From assembly GCF_002954775.1 (NCBI RefSeq), contig NZ_PJME01000063.1:1-48680 (forward strand): DNA of 48,680 nucleotides, written 5' to 3'. Every line of letters starts with the position of its first letter. Position 1 is the first letter of the stretch. The position numbers and the translations under genes were made by a program. The notes below the pieces were generated by a model that ran no database searches, was not told where the DNA came from, and saw only the letters and a list, made by a program, of their open reading frames with translations. This stretch comes from Streptomyces geranii. Lineage in GTDB: Bacteria > Actinomycetota > Actinomycetes > Streptomycetales > Streptomycetaceae. Below, in pieces: positions 1-7,420 of the stretch.

Positions 1-2
1 CT

Positions 3-345
3 TTTCTTCGCCCCCGCCGCCCCTCCCCGTCCCACCCCCGGGGGCTGCCGCCCCCGGACCCCCGCTTTGTCCTCAAACGCCGGACGGGCTGGTGGGTGGG
101 CGCCTGGGGCGGGTGGGCAAAGCGAGGACGCGCAGGTGTGCAGACCGCGCTGAACGCGCTCGTCCTCAAACGCCGGACGGGCTGAGCAATGCCGACCTGG
201 GCTGCATGGCGCCAGCCAACGCTTGACTTACCAGCCCGCCCGAGGCCTGGCTTTTTAGCCCGTCCGGCGTTTGAGGACGAGCGGGGGGTCTGGGGGCGGC
301 AGCCCCCAGGGATGGGTATGGGTAGGGGCGGCGGGGGCGAGGGGC
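3..345. repeat. Dispersed inverted intergenic repeat block
   Basis: No gene seen in the first 353 bases. The core GTCCTCAAACGCCGGACGGG occurs near 69 and 161 and its inverse near 258-283, flanked by G/C-rich arms (gggggctgcc-type hairpins and cgcccccgccgcccc strings) in opposite orientation near 5-60 and 285-340. The same composite recurs at about 14.92-15.12 kb and 45.84-46.22 kb. The inverted arms could fold into a long hairpin and end transcription from the minus-strand gene at 354. Function is inference; the repetition is seen. Confidence 0.85.
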
Positions 346-353
346 TGTTCTGG

Positions 354-854
354 TTACGGGATTCTTGGGAAGCGGGACTGGAGGGTCCAGATCGCTGGGT
401 TTTCCGCCAGGGGTTCGTGCAGGTCCGTCAGGTCTGCCAGGACGTCGTGGAGGAAGTCCCTTGCCTCTCTGCGGAGTTCGGTGTGGGAGAAGCTCAGTGG
501 GGGCTCCTCCGCCGACATCCAGTCCGACTCGATGTCCACCCAACCGAAGCGCCGCTCGAACAGCATGCGGTCGGTGGACTCGGTGAAGTCCAGTTCCGCG
601 TACTGGGGGCGGGCGGCGCGGGAGCCCGCGGGGTCCTGGTCCAGTTGCTCCACGATGTCGCACAGGGCCCACGCGAAGTCCAGCACCGGCACCCATCCCC
701 AGGCTGTGGACAACTCCCGGTCCGCCTTGGTGTCCGCGAGGTACACGTCGCCGCAGAACAGGTCGTGGCGGAGGGCGTGGACGTCCGCGCGACGGTAGTC
801 GGTCTGCGGGGGGTCCGGGAAGCGGTTGGAGAGGGCGTAGCCGATATCGAGCAC
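354..854 (-). CDS. Hypothetical protein, acidic, last gene of the JAMM operon
   Basis: 166 residues from a GTG start; no stop immediately precedes it, so the start could lie somewhat further upstream. I do not recognise a named family. The protein is acidic and Trp-rich (ELDFTESTDRMLFERRFGWV and a helical C-terminus), with no signal peptide or membrane segment. Its usable coding frame and third-position G/C bias support a real gene. It lies 62 bases after the SnoaL-like/VOC gene on the same strand and probably belongs to the same transcript as that gene and the JAMM gene. Streptomyces immunity-like or DUF proteins of this size are common, but no function can be assigned. Confidence 0.7.
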   Translation of the reverse strand: MLDIGYALSNRFPDPPQTDYRRADVHALRHDLFCGDVYLADTKADRELSTAWGWVPVLDFAWALCDIVEQLDQDPAGSRAARPQYAELDFTESTDRMLFERRFGWVDIESDWMSAEEPPLSFSHTELRREARDFLHDVLADLTDLHEPLAENPAIWTLQSRFPRIP

Positions 855-916
855 GGGGGTGATGGTGTCACGGCGGGATCGCCGCCCGTGAACCCGGTTT
901 CGACCTGCCTCCGGGC

Positions 917-1834
917 CTAGGCGTCGGCGGGTGGGCGTGGGCCTCCGAAGCCGTGTTCCGAGAGGTCGAACCAGTTGCCCTCCGGGTCCATCGCGCGGTA
1001 CTCCGCGAAGGGGCGGTTCGTGAAGCGTTCCGCCGGTTTGTCGGCGCCTCTTTCGACCAGTGCCGCCGACGTGGCCGCCGTATCGGCTATGTGGAAGCCG
1101 AAGTGGTTCATGCCGAGGGGGGTGTCGCCGTCCAGCCGGTGCTTGATGAGGGCCAGGGAGAGGTGGCCGTCGGAGAGGAAGCAGCTGCCGTCGGGGTCAC
1201 GGTGGAACAGTTCCATCGAGAAGACGGAGCTGTAGAACTCGGCGAGGTTCTCCGGGTCGCGGGCCACGATTGCGAGGTGCCGCAGCTTGGGGTGAGCCGG
1301 GTGGGTGGGGTGAGCGGGGTGAGTGGGGTGGGTGGGTTGCGTGGGGGTGCCTGCCGTCTCCTTGGCGGGCTCGGTCGGGGCTTCCGGTTCGGGCTTCGGT
1401 GTTGGTGTCGGGTTTTGTGTCGGTGTGAGCATGTTGTTGTGGAAGGCGATTATCTGCCACAGGTCCGGGCCGTTGTGTGTGCCCGTTCGTTCCGCGATCG
1501 CCAGGGCGTGGGTCGATGCCAGCGGTGTGCCGTCCGTTGCGTGGATCGTGGACTCCGCCTCCACCGTCGCCAGGCCCGGGCGCAGGTGGCGGATCGCCGT
1601 CACCCGGGCGTCCAGGCGGGTTCCGGCGTACTGGGTGCGGAAGAGGGTGGCGTGGCCTGCCTCGATGCCCGCGCGGCCCGGCGGCTTGTCGCCGCGTACG
1701 GTCGTGAAGTCGCAGTCCTCCGCGAAGCTCGCGGCGAACAGGGCCGCGTCGCCCGCCGCCCAGCCGCGGGCCATCGTCTCCCACAGGGCGCGGATCGCTT
1801 CCTCGGCCGTCGCGCTGCTGGTGTGTGTCGTCAT
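917..1834 (-). CDS. SnoaL-like (SgcJ/EcaC type) domain fused to VOC (glyoxalase/bleomycin-resistance) domain
   Basis: 305 residues from ATG 1834, which starts 5 bases after the stop of the upstream JAMM gene. Residues 1-135 resemble the SgcJ/EcaC NTF2-like fold (AIRALWETMARGWAAGDAAL then FAEDCDFTTVRGDKPPGR). Residues 136-180 are a low-complexity Pro/Thr/Glu linker ending in repeated HP-T/A units. Residues 183-305 form a VOC domain (KLRHLAIVARDPENLAEFYS, FGFHIAD, MDPEGNWFDLSEHG) with plausible metal-site His and Glu residues. Both folds bind small hydrophobic molecules, so an enzyme or binding protein for a small metabolite is likely; the substrate is unknown. The linker DNA (about 1290-1345) is a G-rich tandem repeat likely to vary in length between strains. 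Confidence 0.85.
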   Translation of the reverse strand: MTTHTSSATAEEAIRALWETMARGWAAGDAALFAASFAEDCDFTTVRGDKPPGRAGIEAGHATLFRTQYAGTRLDARVTAIRHLRPGLATVEAESTIHATDGTPLASTHALAIAERTGTHNGPDLWQIIAFHNNMLTPTQNPTPTPKPEPEAPTEPAKETAGTPTQPTHPTHPAHPTHPAHPKLRHLAIVARDPENLAEFYSSVFSMELFHRDPDGSCFLSDGHLSLALIKHRLDGDTPLGMNHFGFHIADTAATSAALVERGADKPAERFTNRPFAEYRAMDPEGNWFDLSEHGFGGPRPPADA

Positions 1835-1839
1835 CGTGG

Positions 1840-2481
1840 TTACACCCCGACCTTGGTTCGTGTGCGTGCGCGTGTGCGGATGCGTAGGGGGAGTTCCGTG
1901 CAGTTCGAGTCCGGGGCCCAGGCGGCCAAGGCGTGGTAGAAGACGTCTTCCCGGCGTTCCAGGTAGCAGACGATGTTGATGGGCCAGGCCGTGTTGCGGA
2001 ACGTGTGTTCGTCCATCGGGGTGGGGCGTTCGCTGAGGACGAGGGTGCGTTCGTGCGGCGGGCCTATCCGGTGCCAGTCGGGGTGCATGTGGATGGAGCC
2101 GAGCAGCTCCAGGCCGAGCGCCTCGGCCTCGTGGGCGGCCTTGAGGAGGTCGCGCGAGTCGATCCACCAGCCGCGGTGCTCGTTCTCGTACGCCGGTCCG
2201 AACCGGGGGACGATCGTCTCGCTGAACTCCAGGCGGGCCGCCGGGTCGGAGGCGCGGGCGTTGCGGCCGAAGGCGACGCGTTCGACGTGGAGGGTGCCGG
2301 GGCCTGGGGTGCCGAGGAGGAGGGCGAAGCAGGGGAGCGGGGCCTCGGGGGTGAGCAGCTGGTACTCGCCCACCGCTGCGGTGAGGAACTCGTCGAGGGC
2401 CTGGTTGTCCATCAGGACGGTGGGGGGAGCACTGCCGGGGCTGATTCCGGGCTGACAGTGTTCGTCCGATAAGGACGGCAT
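1840..2481 (-). CDS. JAMM/MPN-like metalloprotease-fold protein
   Basis: 213 residues from ATG 2481; GGAG lies 11 bases upstream. An in-frame GTG at 2526 would extend it by 15 residues but falls inside a palindrome, so I prefer the ATG. The segment LGSIHMHPDWHRIGP followed by PTPMDEH resembles the JAMM signature H-x-H-P ... S/T-x-x-D (His131, His133, Asp157), with Glu46 as a possible upstream acid and PINIVCYLE as the following beta strand. JAMM enzymes remove ubiquitin-like tails or process sulfur-carrier proteins; in bacteria several act in sulfur transfer or in defence. No ubiquitin-like partner is adjacent; a ThiS/MoaD-like gene lies 18 kb away. First gene of a probable three-gene minus-strand operon. 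Family assignment rests on the motif only. Confidence 0.7.
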   Translation of the reverse strand: MPSLSDEHCQPGISPGSAPPTVLMDNQALDEFLTAAVGEYQLLTPEAPLPCFALLLGTPGPGTLHVERVAFGRNARASDPAARLEFSETIVPRFGPAYENEHRGWWIDSRDLLKAAHEAEALGLELLGSIHMHPDWHRIGPPHERTLVLSERPTPMDEHTFRNTAWPINIVCYLERREDVFYHALAAWAPDSNCTELPLRIRTRARTRTKVGV

Positions 2482-2505
2482 GGGTGGCTTTTCTCCGTTC
2501 TCGTG

Positions 2506-2529
2506 CGAGTGTTCCGTACGGGACACTCG
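2506..2529. promoter_or_regulatory. 24-bp near-perfect palindrome, candidate operator of the JAMM operon
   Basis: Arms CGAGTGT and ACACTCG surround a TCCGTACGGG centre; only one symmetric pair mismatches across 24 bases. It sits 25-48 bases upstream of the chosen start at 2481, in promoter or leader. Its centre CGTACGGGAC also occurs within the inverted repeat upstream of terD (3339-3359). Confidence 0.5.
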
Positions 2530-2635
2530 TTCGGGGGCTTACGAGTTCGGAGCGTAGGGGGGCTGTTCTTGAAGTTTCTAGCAGCTGTTCCCTAATCTGG
2601 GGTTATCCCTATGTGCGAGCCGTGTCCGGGCATGC

Positions 2636-2682
2636 GAAAGCCCCCGGACCAAGCGCCAACTCGCGCTCGGCCGGGGGCTTTT
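2636..2682 (-). terminator. Rho-independent terminator after terD
   Basis: Stem AAAGCCCCCGG (2638-2648) pairs with CCGGGGGCTTT (2671-2681) around a roughly 22-base loop, with a short T or A tract on either side. It lies 30 bases beyond the terD stop; the symmetric ends could let it work on both strands. Confidence 0.75.
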
Positions 2683-2711
2683 CAGCCGCAGTGTGCGACG
2701 GCTCGGACGAC

Positions 2712-3287
2712 TCAGACGTTGACGCCGAAGTCCTGGGCGATGCCCACCAGGCCCGAGGCGTAGCCCTGGCCGACCGCGCGGAACTTCCACTCCGCGCCGT
2801 TGCGGTACAGCTCGCCGAAGACCATCGCCGTCTCCGTCGCCGCGTCCTCGGAGAGGTCGTAGCGGGCGATCTCGGCGCCGCCCGCCTCGTTCAGGATGCG
2901 GATGTACGCGTTGCGGACCTGGCCGAAGTTCTGCGAGCGGTTCTCCGCGTCGTAGATCGAGACCGGGAAGACGATCTTCTCGACGTCGGCCGGGAGGCCG
3001 GCGAGGTTGACCTTGATCGCCTCGTCGTCGCCCGCGCCCTCGCCCGTGCGGTTGTCGCCGGTGTGGACGATGGTGCTGTCCGGGGTCTGCTTGTTGTTGA
3101 AGAAGACGAAGTGGCCGTCCGAATAGACCTTGCCCTGCGGGTTGACCGCGATCGCCGAGGCGTCGAGGTCGAAGTCCGTGCCGGTGGTGGTGCGGACGTC
3201 CCAGCCGAGGCCCACGGTGACGGCGGTCAGGCCCGGAGCCTCCTTGGTGAGCGAGACGTTGCCACCCTTGGACAGGCTTACAGCCAT
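2712..3287 (-). CDS. terD: TerD family tellurium-resistance/stress protein
   Basis: 191 residues from ATG 3287, with AAGGA about 11 bases upstream; full family length. Opening MAVSLSKGGNVSLTKEAPGL and the core GLGWDVR, DFDLDASAIAV and DDEAIKVNLAGLP are diagnostic of TerD. Acidic side chains of DFDLDAS and TGEGAGDDE form the two calcium sites known in the family. TerD-domain proteins are cytoplasmic or membrane-associated calcium-binding stress proteins; Streptomyces has many paralogues, so tellurite resistance itself is not implied. Single gene between its own terminator and an inverted repeat. Confidence 0.95.
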   Translation of the reverse strand: MAVSLSKGGNVSLTKEAPGLTAVTVGLGWDVRTTTGTDFDLDASAIAVNPQGKVYSDGHFVFFNNKQTPDSTIVHTGDNRTGEGAGDDEAIKVNLAGLPADVEKIVFPVSIYDAENRSQNFGQVRNAYIRILNEAGGAEIARYDLSEDAATETAMVFGELYRNGAEWKFRAVGQGYASGLVGIAQDFGVNV

Positions 3288-3338
3288 TGTTGGGAGTCCT
3301 TCCCTCGTATTTGGCGTACGTGCGAGCGTGCGGTGCGG

Positions 3339-3359
3339 AGCTTCGTACGGGACGAAGCT
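3339..3359. promoter_or_regulatory. Inverted repeat upstream of terD
   Basis: Perfect 8-bp arms AGCTTCGT and ACGAAGCT separated by ACGGG, 52-72 bases upstream of the terD start: the expected place for an operator or promoter-overlapping site. Regulator unknown. Confidence 0.45.
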
Positions 3360-3491
3360 ACCCTCACCCCCTTGAACGCCGACCACGGTCCCAAAGGTTC
3401 CGCGCGCCTTTACTTTCTTTACCTGAGCCGATGACGCGTCGTGGCGAAAACGGGGTGACGTGGACCGGACAGCCGCGCGACCATGGTGGGC

Positions 3492-3920
3492 ATGTCCGGT
3501 CCCTACCTCATCCGTGGCTCCGTCTCGCTCCCCGAGGCCGAGCTGATGTGGCGTTTCTCGCGGTCCGGCGGGCCGGGCGGGCAGCACGTCAACACCAGTG
3601 ACTCCAGGGTCGAGCTGAGCCTCGACCTCGCGAACACCGAGGCGCTGCCCGACGTCTGGAAGCGCCGCGCGCTGGAGCGCCTCGCCGGACGGCTCGTCGA
3701 CGGCGTCGTCACCGTCCGCTCCTCCGAACACCGCTCGCAGTGGCGCAACCGGGAGGCAGCCGCCGTACGCCTGGCCGCGCTGCTCGCCGAGGCCACCGCG
3801 CCGCCGCCCAAGCCGCGCACGCCCACCCGTATCCCGCGCGGAATCAACGAACGCCGTTTGCGACAGAAAAAGGCCCGCGCGGATGTGAAGCGCGGCCGTA
3901 CGGGACGGGACTGGGGTTAG
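3492..3920 (+). CDS. arfB: ArfB-type peptidyl-tRNA hydrolase (alternative ribosome rescue)
   Basis: 142 residues from ATG 3492; ATG 3483 would add MVG and cannot be excluded, neither having a strong ribosome binding site. The release-factor domain carries the catalytic GGQ loop (SGGPGGQHVNTSDSRVEL, about residues 25-42). The basic C-terminal tail (RRLRQKKARADVKRGRTGR) is the part of YaeJ/ArfB that enters the empty mRNA channel of stalled ribosomes. It hydrolyses peptidyl-tRNA to release stalled ribosomes in the cytoplasm. Stands alone, convergent with the GNAT gene that ends 20 bases further on. Confidence 0.95.
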   Translation: MSGPYLIRGSVSLPEAELMWRFSRSGGPGGQHVNTSDSRVELSLDLANTEALPDVWKRRALERLAGRLVDGVVTVRSSEHRSQWRNREAAAVRLAALLAEATAPPPKPRTPTRIPRGINERRLRQKKARADVKRGRTGRDWG

Positions 3921-3939
3921 GGGTCCGGGAGCCCGGCGC

Positions 3940-4431
3940 TCACGTCAGTTTCAGTACCCCGACCGTCTGGCCGCCGCTCGTCTCGCCGGTGGGGGTGAAG
4001 CCCAGGGCCAGGTAGAAGGGTTCGGGGCCGGTCGGGCCCGGGTGCCAGGTGACGTAGAGGTCGGTGCCGCCGCGGCGGCGGATCTCCTTGGCCACGGACT
4101 CGACGGCGAAGCGGCCGTAGCCCTTGCCCTGTTCGTCGGCCGCGATGTTCAGGCGCCAGAGGCCGGAGCGCAGGTCGGCGCCGGTGCCGTCCCAGGCGAT
4201 GTCGAAGAAGGCCATCAGGAAGCCGACCGGCCGCTCGCCGTCGAGGATCAGGCGGGGCCAGGCGGTGCGCGCGTGGACGTATGCCTCGGCCAGGGATTTC
4301 ACGACCGGGTCGACCGCCTCCTCCTGGTCCGGGCGGACCCGGACGGCGACCGCCGCGTCGAAGTTCTCGGAGCTGATCCGCTCCAGCCTGAGCGAGGCGT
4401 TCGTCACGTTCGGCTTCGGCGCGTTCGTCAT
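3940..4431 (-). CDS. GNAT family N-acetyltransferase
   Basis: 163 residues from ATG 4431. The acetyl-CoA loop is seen as LNIAADEQGKGYGRFAVESV (Q/R-x-x-G-x-G/A type), followed by LYVTWHPGPTGPEPFYLALGFTPTGE, the usual GNAT C-terminal strand-helix. The layout resembles spermine/spermidine acetyltransferases (BltD/PaiA-like): the linker GPEPFYLALGF and an aromatic patch WRLNIAA. Substrate not determinable. No other gene shares its transcription unit. Confidence 0.85.
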   Translation of the reverse strand: MTNAPKPNVTNASLRLERISSENFDAAVAVRVRPDQEEAVDPVVKSLAEAYVHARTAWPRLILDGERPVGFLMAFFDIAWDGTGADLRSGLWRLNIAADEQGKGYGRFAVESVAKEIRRRGGTDLYVTWHPGPTGPEPFYLALGFTPTGETSGGQTVGVLKLT

Positions 4432-4490
4432 ACGGGCAACCTAAGCCGCCCGACACCACCGTGACCAGCGAGTTTCGCGTCAGCCGGGCT

Positions 4491-5153
4491 TCAGCCCAAC
4501 TGGCGGTAGCGGCCCCGGAAGTACGCCAGCGGGCCGCCGTCCGCGCTCGGGGTCGTCGACGTCAGGACGCGGCCGATCACCAGGGTGTGGTCGCCCGCCG
4601 GGACCCGTTGCTCGGTACGGCACTCCAGGGTCGCCAGGGCGCCGCCCACCAGGGGAGCGCCGGACGCCTGGCCCCTGACGTACGGGATGTCCGCGAAGAG
4701 GAGGCGGTCGCTGATGCGGCCCTTCATCGCGAAGCGGCCCGCGATGTGGCGCTGGCTCTCGGCCAGGACGGAGACCGCCCACAGGGGCTGTTCGGCGAGC
4801 AGGTCGTCCATCCGGGAGCCCTCGCGGACGCTGACCATGACCAGCGGCGGGTCCAGGGAGACCGACAGGAAGGAGGTCGCCGTCATGCCCACGTCCTCGC
4901 CGCCGGGGGCGTGCGGGTCGTCCGGGTCGAGGGACGCCTCCTGTGCGGTCACCAGCACCACCCCCGAGGCCAGGCGGGACATCGCGGCGCGGAAGTCGTC
5001 GTTGCTCACGCCCCCAGGATGCCCGCCGGGCACGGAGACGGGGGCGACTGGGGTGGCGGAGGCGACTGGGGTGGCGGGGGTGGCTGGAGAGACCGGGGTG
5101 GCTGGGGGAGTCGGCACATGGGGAACGTATGCGTCGGCCGTGCCCCGCCGCAT
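4491..5153 (-). CDS. Flavin reductase (FMN-binding split-barrel) domain protein
   Basis: 220 residues from ATG 5153; GTG starts at 5118 and 5009 are also possible. Core: FRAAMSRLASGVVLVTA, GMTATSFLSVSLDPPLVMVSV, SVLAESQRHIAGRFA, GDHTLVIGRV and PLAYFRGRYRQL, the classical flavin-reductase-like pattern that supplies reduced flavin to two-component monooxygenases. Before the domain, residues about 12-50 are a Pro/Ala/Thr/Val tandem repeat (PATPVSPATPATPVASATPV) encoded by G-rich repeated DNA (5040-5105), probably unstructured and length-variable. No partner monooxygenase is adjacent. Divergent from cdgB. Confidence 0.85.
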   Translation of the reverse strand: MRRGTADAYVPHVPTPPATPVSPATPATPVASATPVAPVSVPGGHPGGVSNDDFRAAMSRLASGVVLVTAQEASLDPDDPHAPGGEDVGMTATSFLSVSLDPPLVMVSVREGSRMDDLLAEQPLWAVSVLAESQRHIAGRFAMKGRISDRLLFADIPYVRGQASGAPLVGGALATLECRTEQRVPAGDHTLVIGRVLTSTTPSADGGPLAYFRGRYRQLG

Positions 5154-5365
5154 CGGGCCAGAGCCCGAACCGGGACCTAGGACTCCCGACGGACCGCCGC
5201 TCGCCGTCCGGCCGGTGGTGTCAAAGGGTGGTAATGATCGGGAACGGCCCCGCCGACTTCCGCGCCCCCGTATCCTCGCTCGTAGTATCCGCACAGATAC
5301 AAAGATTTCGTTCAGTAAACGCATAGGAAGAACCCAGAAACTCCACTCAATTGCTCATCTTTCGC

Positions 5366-5381
5366 TGTGACTTGAGTCACA
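5366..5381. promoter_or_regulatory. Crp-cAMP-like site upstream of cdgB
   Basis: TGTGACTTGAGTCACA is a perfect match to the classical TGTGA-N6-TCACA and to the Streptomyces Crp pattern GTG-N6-GNCAC as I remember it. It lies 90-105 bases before the cdgB start. Confidence 0.6.
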
Positions 5382-5395
5382 GGAGCCCCTTTTTG

Positions 5396-5410
5396 TTGAC
5401 CCTGTGTACC
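5396..5410. promoter_or_regulatory. BldD-box-like site upstream of cdgB
   Basis: TTGACCCTGTGTACC matches 8 of the 9 fixed positions of the BldD consensus NTNACNCWGNGTNAN (recalled); only the last A differs. It lies 61 bases before the start of cdgB. CdgB of S. coelicolor is a reported BldD target, so the site is expected. Confidence 0.6.
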
Positions 5411-5470
5411 GAGTGGGCAGCGCGCTGTGATTCAGTGGCGGGGATGGTGGGACCGGCGGAGGGAGGGCGA

Positions 5471-7219
5471 ATGGAGACCGACCAGGAGCCGTACGTCCGT
5501 CTCGCGACCTTGCGGCAGCTGCACCAGGTCATGGCGGACATGAACACCGCGCGCAGTCTGGCGGACACCCTCCAGACCGTCGCCGACGGAGTCGTGAACG
5601 GCCTCGGTTACGAGCTGGCGTGCGTCAATCTCGTCCGCCCCGACGGCGACCTCGTCGTCGCCGCCTTCGCCGGGAACTCCGCCGCCGAGGCCCTGATCAC
5701 CGGCCGCGTCGGCTCCCGCGACTCCTGGGAGCGCCGGCTCGCGATGGGCGAGACCTGGGGCGACCTGATCTTCATACCGCACACCGAGGGCTGGGTCCTC
5801 GACGACGACGACGTCCCGCAGTGGTACACCGACGGCCCTGCCCCCCGCTTCGAGGACGAGTGGCATCCGTCGGACCGGCTCTTCGCGCCCATGTTCACGC
5901 CGGGCGTGCCCGGCGGCAGCTGCGGCGAACTGATCGGCGTCCTGTCCGTGGACCGGCCGCGCAACGGCCGCCGGCCGGGCGCCTGGGGCAAGGAAGCGCT
6001 CCAGATGTACGCGTTTCAGGCGGCCATAGCCATCAGCAACGCACGTCTACGCGCGAATATGCAGCGGGCACTGGTCAGACTCGAACGCGAGCAGCAGGCG
6101 CTGCGCGCCAGCGAGGAAAGCTTCCGGCAGGCCTTCGAGTACGCCCCCTCCGGCATGGCCATCGCCGAGATGGGCGGCGACCAGCACGGGCGAATACTCC
6201 GGAGCAACGACGCCCTGTGCCGCCTCCTGGGCCGCACCGCCTCCACGATGCGCCGGTACGCCTTCTCCGACCTCGTGCACCCCGAGGACATCGGCACCCT
6301 GCTGCGCACCTCCGCCGAGGGCGGACGCGCCGAACTCCGGCTCGGCCGCCGCGACGGCTCGTACCTGTGGGTGTCGCTGCGCAACTCCGTCGTCGCGGAC
6401 GCCACCGACGGCCCGCGCTTCCTGCTCACCCACGTCGAGGACATAGAGGAGCGCAAGCGCCGCGAGCTGCAGCTCGCCCACCGCGCCTCCCACGACTCCC
6501 TGACCGGCCTGCCCAACTCCGCCGAGCTGCGCGCCCGGCTCAGCTCCCGCCTGTGCCAGCGCCCGCAGTCGACGGTGCCCGGGGCGGCCCCCGGCCTGGT
6601 CGAGTCGGTCGACGCGGCCTACGGCCACGCCCAGGTGGACGCCTACGGCACGCACGACCAGTACTCGGCGGCCCCCGTGCCGGTGCCGGTGGCGGACAGC
6701 GGGATCCAGCCGTACGACGTGAACGGCCACGGGTTCGACTTCCGCGGCGTCCCCGAGGCGTACGGCGCCTACGACCACCATGTCCACGCCGTGGCCCCCG
6801 AGGGCGACCACGACGACGGGACGAAGGGGCTCGCGGTGCTCTTCTGCGACCTCGACGGCTTCAAGTCGATCAACGACCGCTTCGGGCACAACGCCGGGGA
6901 CGCGGTGCTGATCGAGGTGGCCCGGCGGCTCGGCCGCGCCGTGCGCGACGGTGACACGGTGGCCCGGCTCGGCGGCGACGAGTTCGTGGTCCTCGCCGAC
7001 GGCCTCGGCCGCGCCGACGCCCAGGATCTGGCCGTACGCCTGCGCAACGAGATCATCCAGCCCGTCCGGGTCGACGGCCGCGCGATGCGGGTCGGCGCGA
7101 GCTTCGGCATCGGGTGGGCGCAGTGCGGGATGACGGCGGACGAGGTACTGAAGTCGGCGGACGAGCGGATGTACGTCGAGAAGCGGTCGCGTCCCAAGCA
7201 GCACCGCCGCGCCGGCTGA
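5471..7219 (+). CDS. cdgB: Diguanylate cyclase, GAF-PAS-GGDEF (CdgB-like)
   Basis: 582 residues from ATG 5471, behind GGAGGGAGGG; in-frame codons further upstream lack a comparable site. Domains: GAF about 20-185 (LADTLQTVADGVVNGLGYEL, GELIGVLSVDRP), a short coiled coil 195-215, PAS/PAC 215-330 (SFRQAFEYAPSGMAIAEM, LLTHVEDIEERKRRE), GGDEF 345-582. The catalytic motif GGDEF (about 501-505) is intact, and RDGD five residues before it is a canonical product-inhibition I-site. It should make c-di-GMP from two GTP, a signal that through BldD delays development in Streptomyces. Between HDSLTGLPN and the AVLFCDLDGFKSIND strand an extra stretch of about 75 residues (about 374-450), rich in Tyr, His, Asp and Gly, interrupts the normal fold. 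No membrane segment. Crp-like and BldD-like sites lie upstream. Confidence 0.93.
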   Translation: METDQEPYVRLATLRQLHQVMADMNTARSLADTLQTVADGVVNGLGYELACVNLVRPDGDLVVAAFAGNSAAEALITGRVGSRDSWERRLAMGETWGDLIFIPHTEGWVLDDDDVPQWYTDGPAPRFEDEWHPSDRLFAPMFTPGVPGGSCGELIGVLSVDRPRNGRRPGAWGKEALQMYAFQAAIAISNARLRANMQRALVRLEREQQALRASEESFRQAFEYAPSGMAIAEMGGDQHGRILRSNDALCRLLGRTASTMRRYAFSDLVHPEDIGTLLRTSAEGGRAELRLGRRDGSYLWVSLRNSVVADATDGPRFLLTHVEDIEERKRRELQLAHRASHDSLTGLPNSAELRARLSSRLCQRPQSTVPGAAPGLVESVDAAYGHAQVDAYGTHDQYSAAPVPVPVADSGIQPYDVNGHGFDFRGVPEAYGAYDHHVHAVAPEGDHDDGTKGLAVLFCDLDGFKSINDRFGHNAGDAVLIEVARRLGRAVRDGDTVARLGGDEFVVLADGLGRADAQDLAVRLRNEIIQPVRVDGRAMRVGASFGIGWAQCGMTADEVLKSADERMYVEKRSRPKQHRRAG

Positions 7220-7348
7220 CCACCGGCTGACCACCGACCGAGCACCGGGTAAGCGCCCTGTAGCGATCTTGTAGCCGCTCTGTGCCACCGGAGTCACCCG
7301 TTTGGGTCAGTGGGAGCGGGTAGGCTCGTTATTCGCATTGCATGTTTT

Positions 7349-7378
7349 GCAGGACCGCGCAAGATCTCGCGGTCCTGC
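7349..7378. promoter_or_regulatory. 11-bp perfect hairpin between cdgB and the CBM gene
   Basis: GCAGGACCGCG and CGCGGTCCTGC pair perfectly around CAAGATCT. It lies 130 bases after the cdgB stop and 43 bases before the next start. No T tract follows, so leader element or operator is as likely as terminator. TAGGCT at 7321 is a weak -10 candidate. Confidence 0.5.
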
Positions 7379-7420
7379 CCCCGCACCAGTCCCACCCGTA
7401 CCTGTTGAGGAGACCAAGGG

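Noticed and set aside
189..920. Long plus-strand open frame opposite the 354-854 gene
   Set aside because: Low-complexity Arg/Gly/Val translation and no ribosome binding site; it is the antisense of repeats and the minus-strand gene.
5365..5382. The 18-base palindrome before cdgB as a second BldD box
   Set aside because: Spacing between AC and GT is four bases rather than five; it fits the Crp pattern exactly instead.
5620..6954. Long Arg/Pro/Gly-rich plus-strand frame inside cdgB
   Set aside because: Overlaps a clear GAF-PAS-GGDEF protein in another frame; typical high-G+C shadow.
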